Of a stretch of 6,605 nt of DNA, positions 6,140-6,605 are shown one piece after another. The stretch's first letter is position 1. Every line of letters begins with the position of its first letter. The stretch comes from Bacteroidota bacterium (GTDB lineage: Bacteria; Bacteroidota; Bacteroidia; Flavobacteriales; Weeksellaceae): the NCBI GenBank assembly GCA_023448955.1, contig JAEXJU010000049.1, forward strand, positions 1 to 6,605, in the 5' to 3' direction. The notes under the pieces were generated by a model that saw only the letters and a list, made by a program, of their open reading frames with translations, did no database searches and had not been told where the DNA came from. Both the position numbers and the translations under genes were made by a program.

Positions 6140-6605
6140 TTACACAATCAATTCTACCACATAACCTTCGTGACCACGTACATTGATGAAATCACCGCCT
6201 TCAAAGTAAAGATATTGCCCTTTGATGCCTTTAAGAACTCCGCTGAACTCCGGTTTTTTATCTAAAGTAAATACGTTGATTTTTTCAGGCTTTTCATAAG
6301 GAAAATCCAATTTCACCACATTATCTTCGGATACTGCAAACTTTTTGAAATCATTAGGAAAGTATTCGGCAATTTTATTTCGAAACTCTATCAAATCAAG
6401 CGTATCTTCATAATCATCCTGAAGCATTTTCTTCGGATTGGTCTTATCAGCAATATGTTTTTTCAGCTCTTCTTCTATCATTCCTGCTTCGTAACGGTTT
6501 TCCGTAACCGCTATTGGCAAAGCAAATGTAGCACCTTGATCTATCCATCTTGTCGGGATCTGATGTTCCCTTGTCACGCCAACTTTTACATCACCCGTGT
6601 AAGCA
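6140..6605 (-). CDS. DUF2797-family protein, C-terminal 154 residues (5' end outside the window)
   Basis: The frame stays open to the right edge (first whole codon at 6604-6602), so the apparent GTG start at 6577 is internal. Read through, the sequence is AYTGDVKVGVTREHQ followed by IPTRWIDQGATFALPI, which matches the conserved core of DUF2797 (a short strand ending in K-V-G-[IV]-T-R, then Q-[IL]-P-T-R-W-I-D-Q-G-A). Next come YEAGMIEEELKKHIADKTNPKK-type helices and a beta-rich C-terminus ending GHEGYVVELIV. Full-length members have roughly 260-290 residues with a Cys-rich, probably zinc-binding N-terminal part, which is outside this window. Function unknown; the protein appears cytoplasmic. 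It is upstream of the AsmA-like gene with a 30-base gap, so probably the same operon. The remnant is intact with no frameshift. Confidence 0.88.
   Translation of the reverse strand, partial: AYTGDVKVGVTREHQIPTRWIDQGATFALPIAVTENRYEAGMIEEELKKHIADKTNPKKMLQDDYEDTLDLIEFRNKIAEYFPNDFKKFAVSEDNVVKLDFPYEKPEKINVFTLDKKPEFSGVLKGIKGQYLYFEGGDFINVRGHEGYVVELIV

Noticed and set aside
6575..6577. GTG as the start codon of the DUF2797-family gene
   Set aside because: The frame continues upstream to the window edge with conserved residues (KVG directly before the Val), so this GTG codes for an internal valine.

Overview
The window looks like chromosomal DNA of a Bacteroidota bacterium, most likely a flavobacterium of the Chryseobacterium/Weeksellaceae type. 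The signs are low GC, A-rich start regions without Shine-Dalgarno sequences, TAnnTTTG promoter boxes, a lipoprotein with an acidic 'CKDDD' export signal, and protein families typical of this group (Mfd of the Bacteroidota type, Bacteroidota AsmA-like protein, DUF2797 protein). No insertion sequence, phage gene, CRISPR array, tRNA or rRNA was seen.

Layout: (1) positions 1-2000, minus strand: the first 666 codons of mfd, the transcription-repair coupling factor; the gene runs off the left edge. (2) 2001-2199: a divergent intergenic region with a candidate mfd promoter, a perfect 6-bp inverted repeat, and a 13-codon upstream ORF whose stop overlaps the mfd start (TAATG). (3) 2200-3194, plus strand: a two-gene unit, a probable surface lipoprotein read from a TTG start, then by ATGA overlap a small outer-membrane beta-barrel-like protein. 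(4) 3303-3563, plus: a secreted, very basic 86-residue protein ending in two identical 15-residue repeats, with its own promoter box and a strong terminator. (5) 3705-4046, plus: a small conserved cytoplasmic protein of unknown function. (6) 4088-6109, minus: a 673-residue inner-membrane-anchored AsmA-like protein, convergent with (5) and sharing a hairpin terminator with it. (7) 6140-6605, minus: the C-terminal 154 residues of a DUF2797-family protein, probably co-transcribed with the AsmA-like gene; it runs off the right edge.

Together this is mostly a core-genome stretch: one DNA repair gene, then several envelope genes (lipoprotein, outer-membrane protein, secreted basic repeat protein, AsmA-like protein). 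I see no clear novel multi-gene system. The least explained parts are the secreted basic repeat protein, the lipoprotein/outer-membrane pair, the internal repeats of the AsmA-like protein, and the leader region of mfd.
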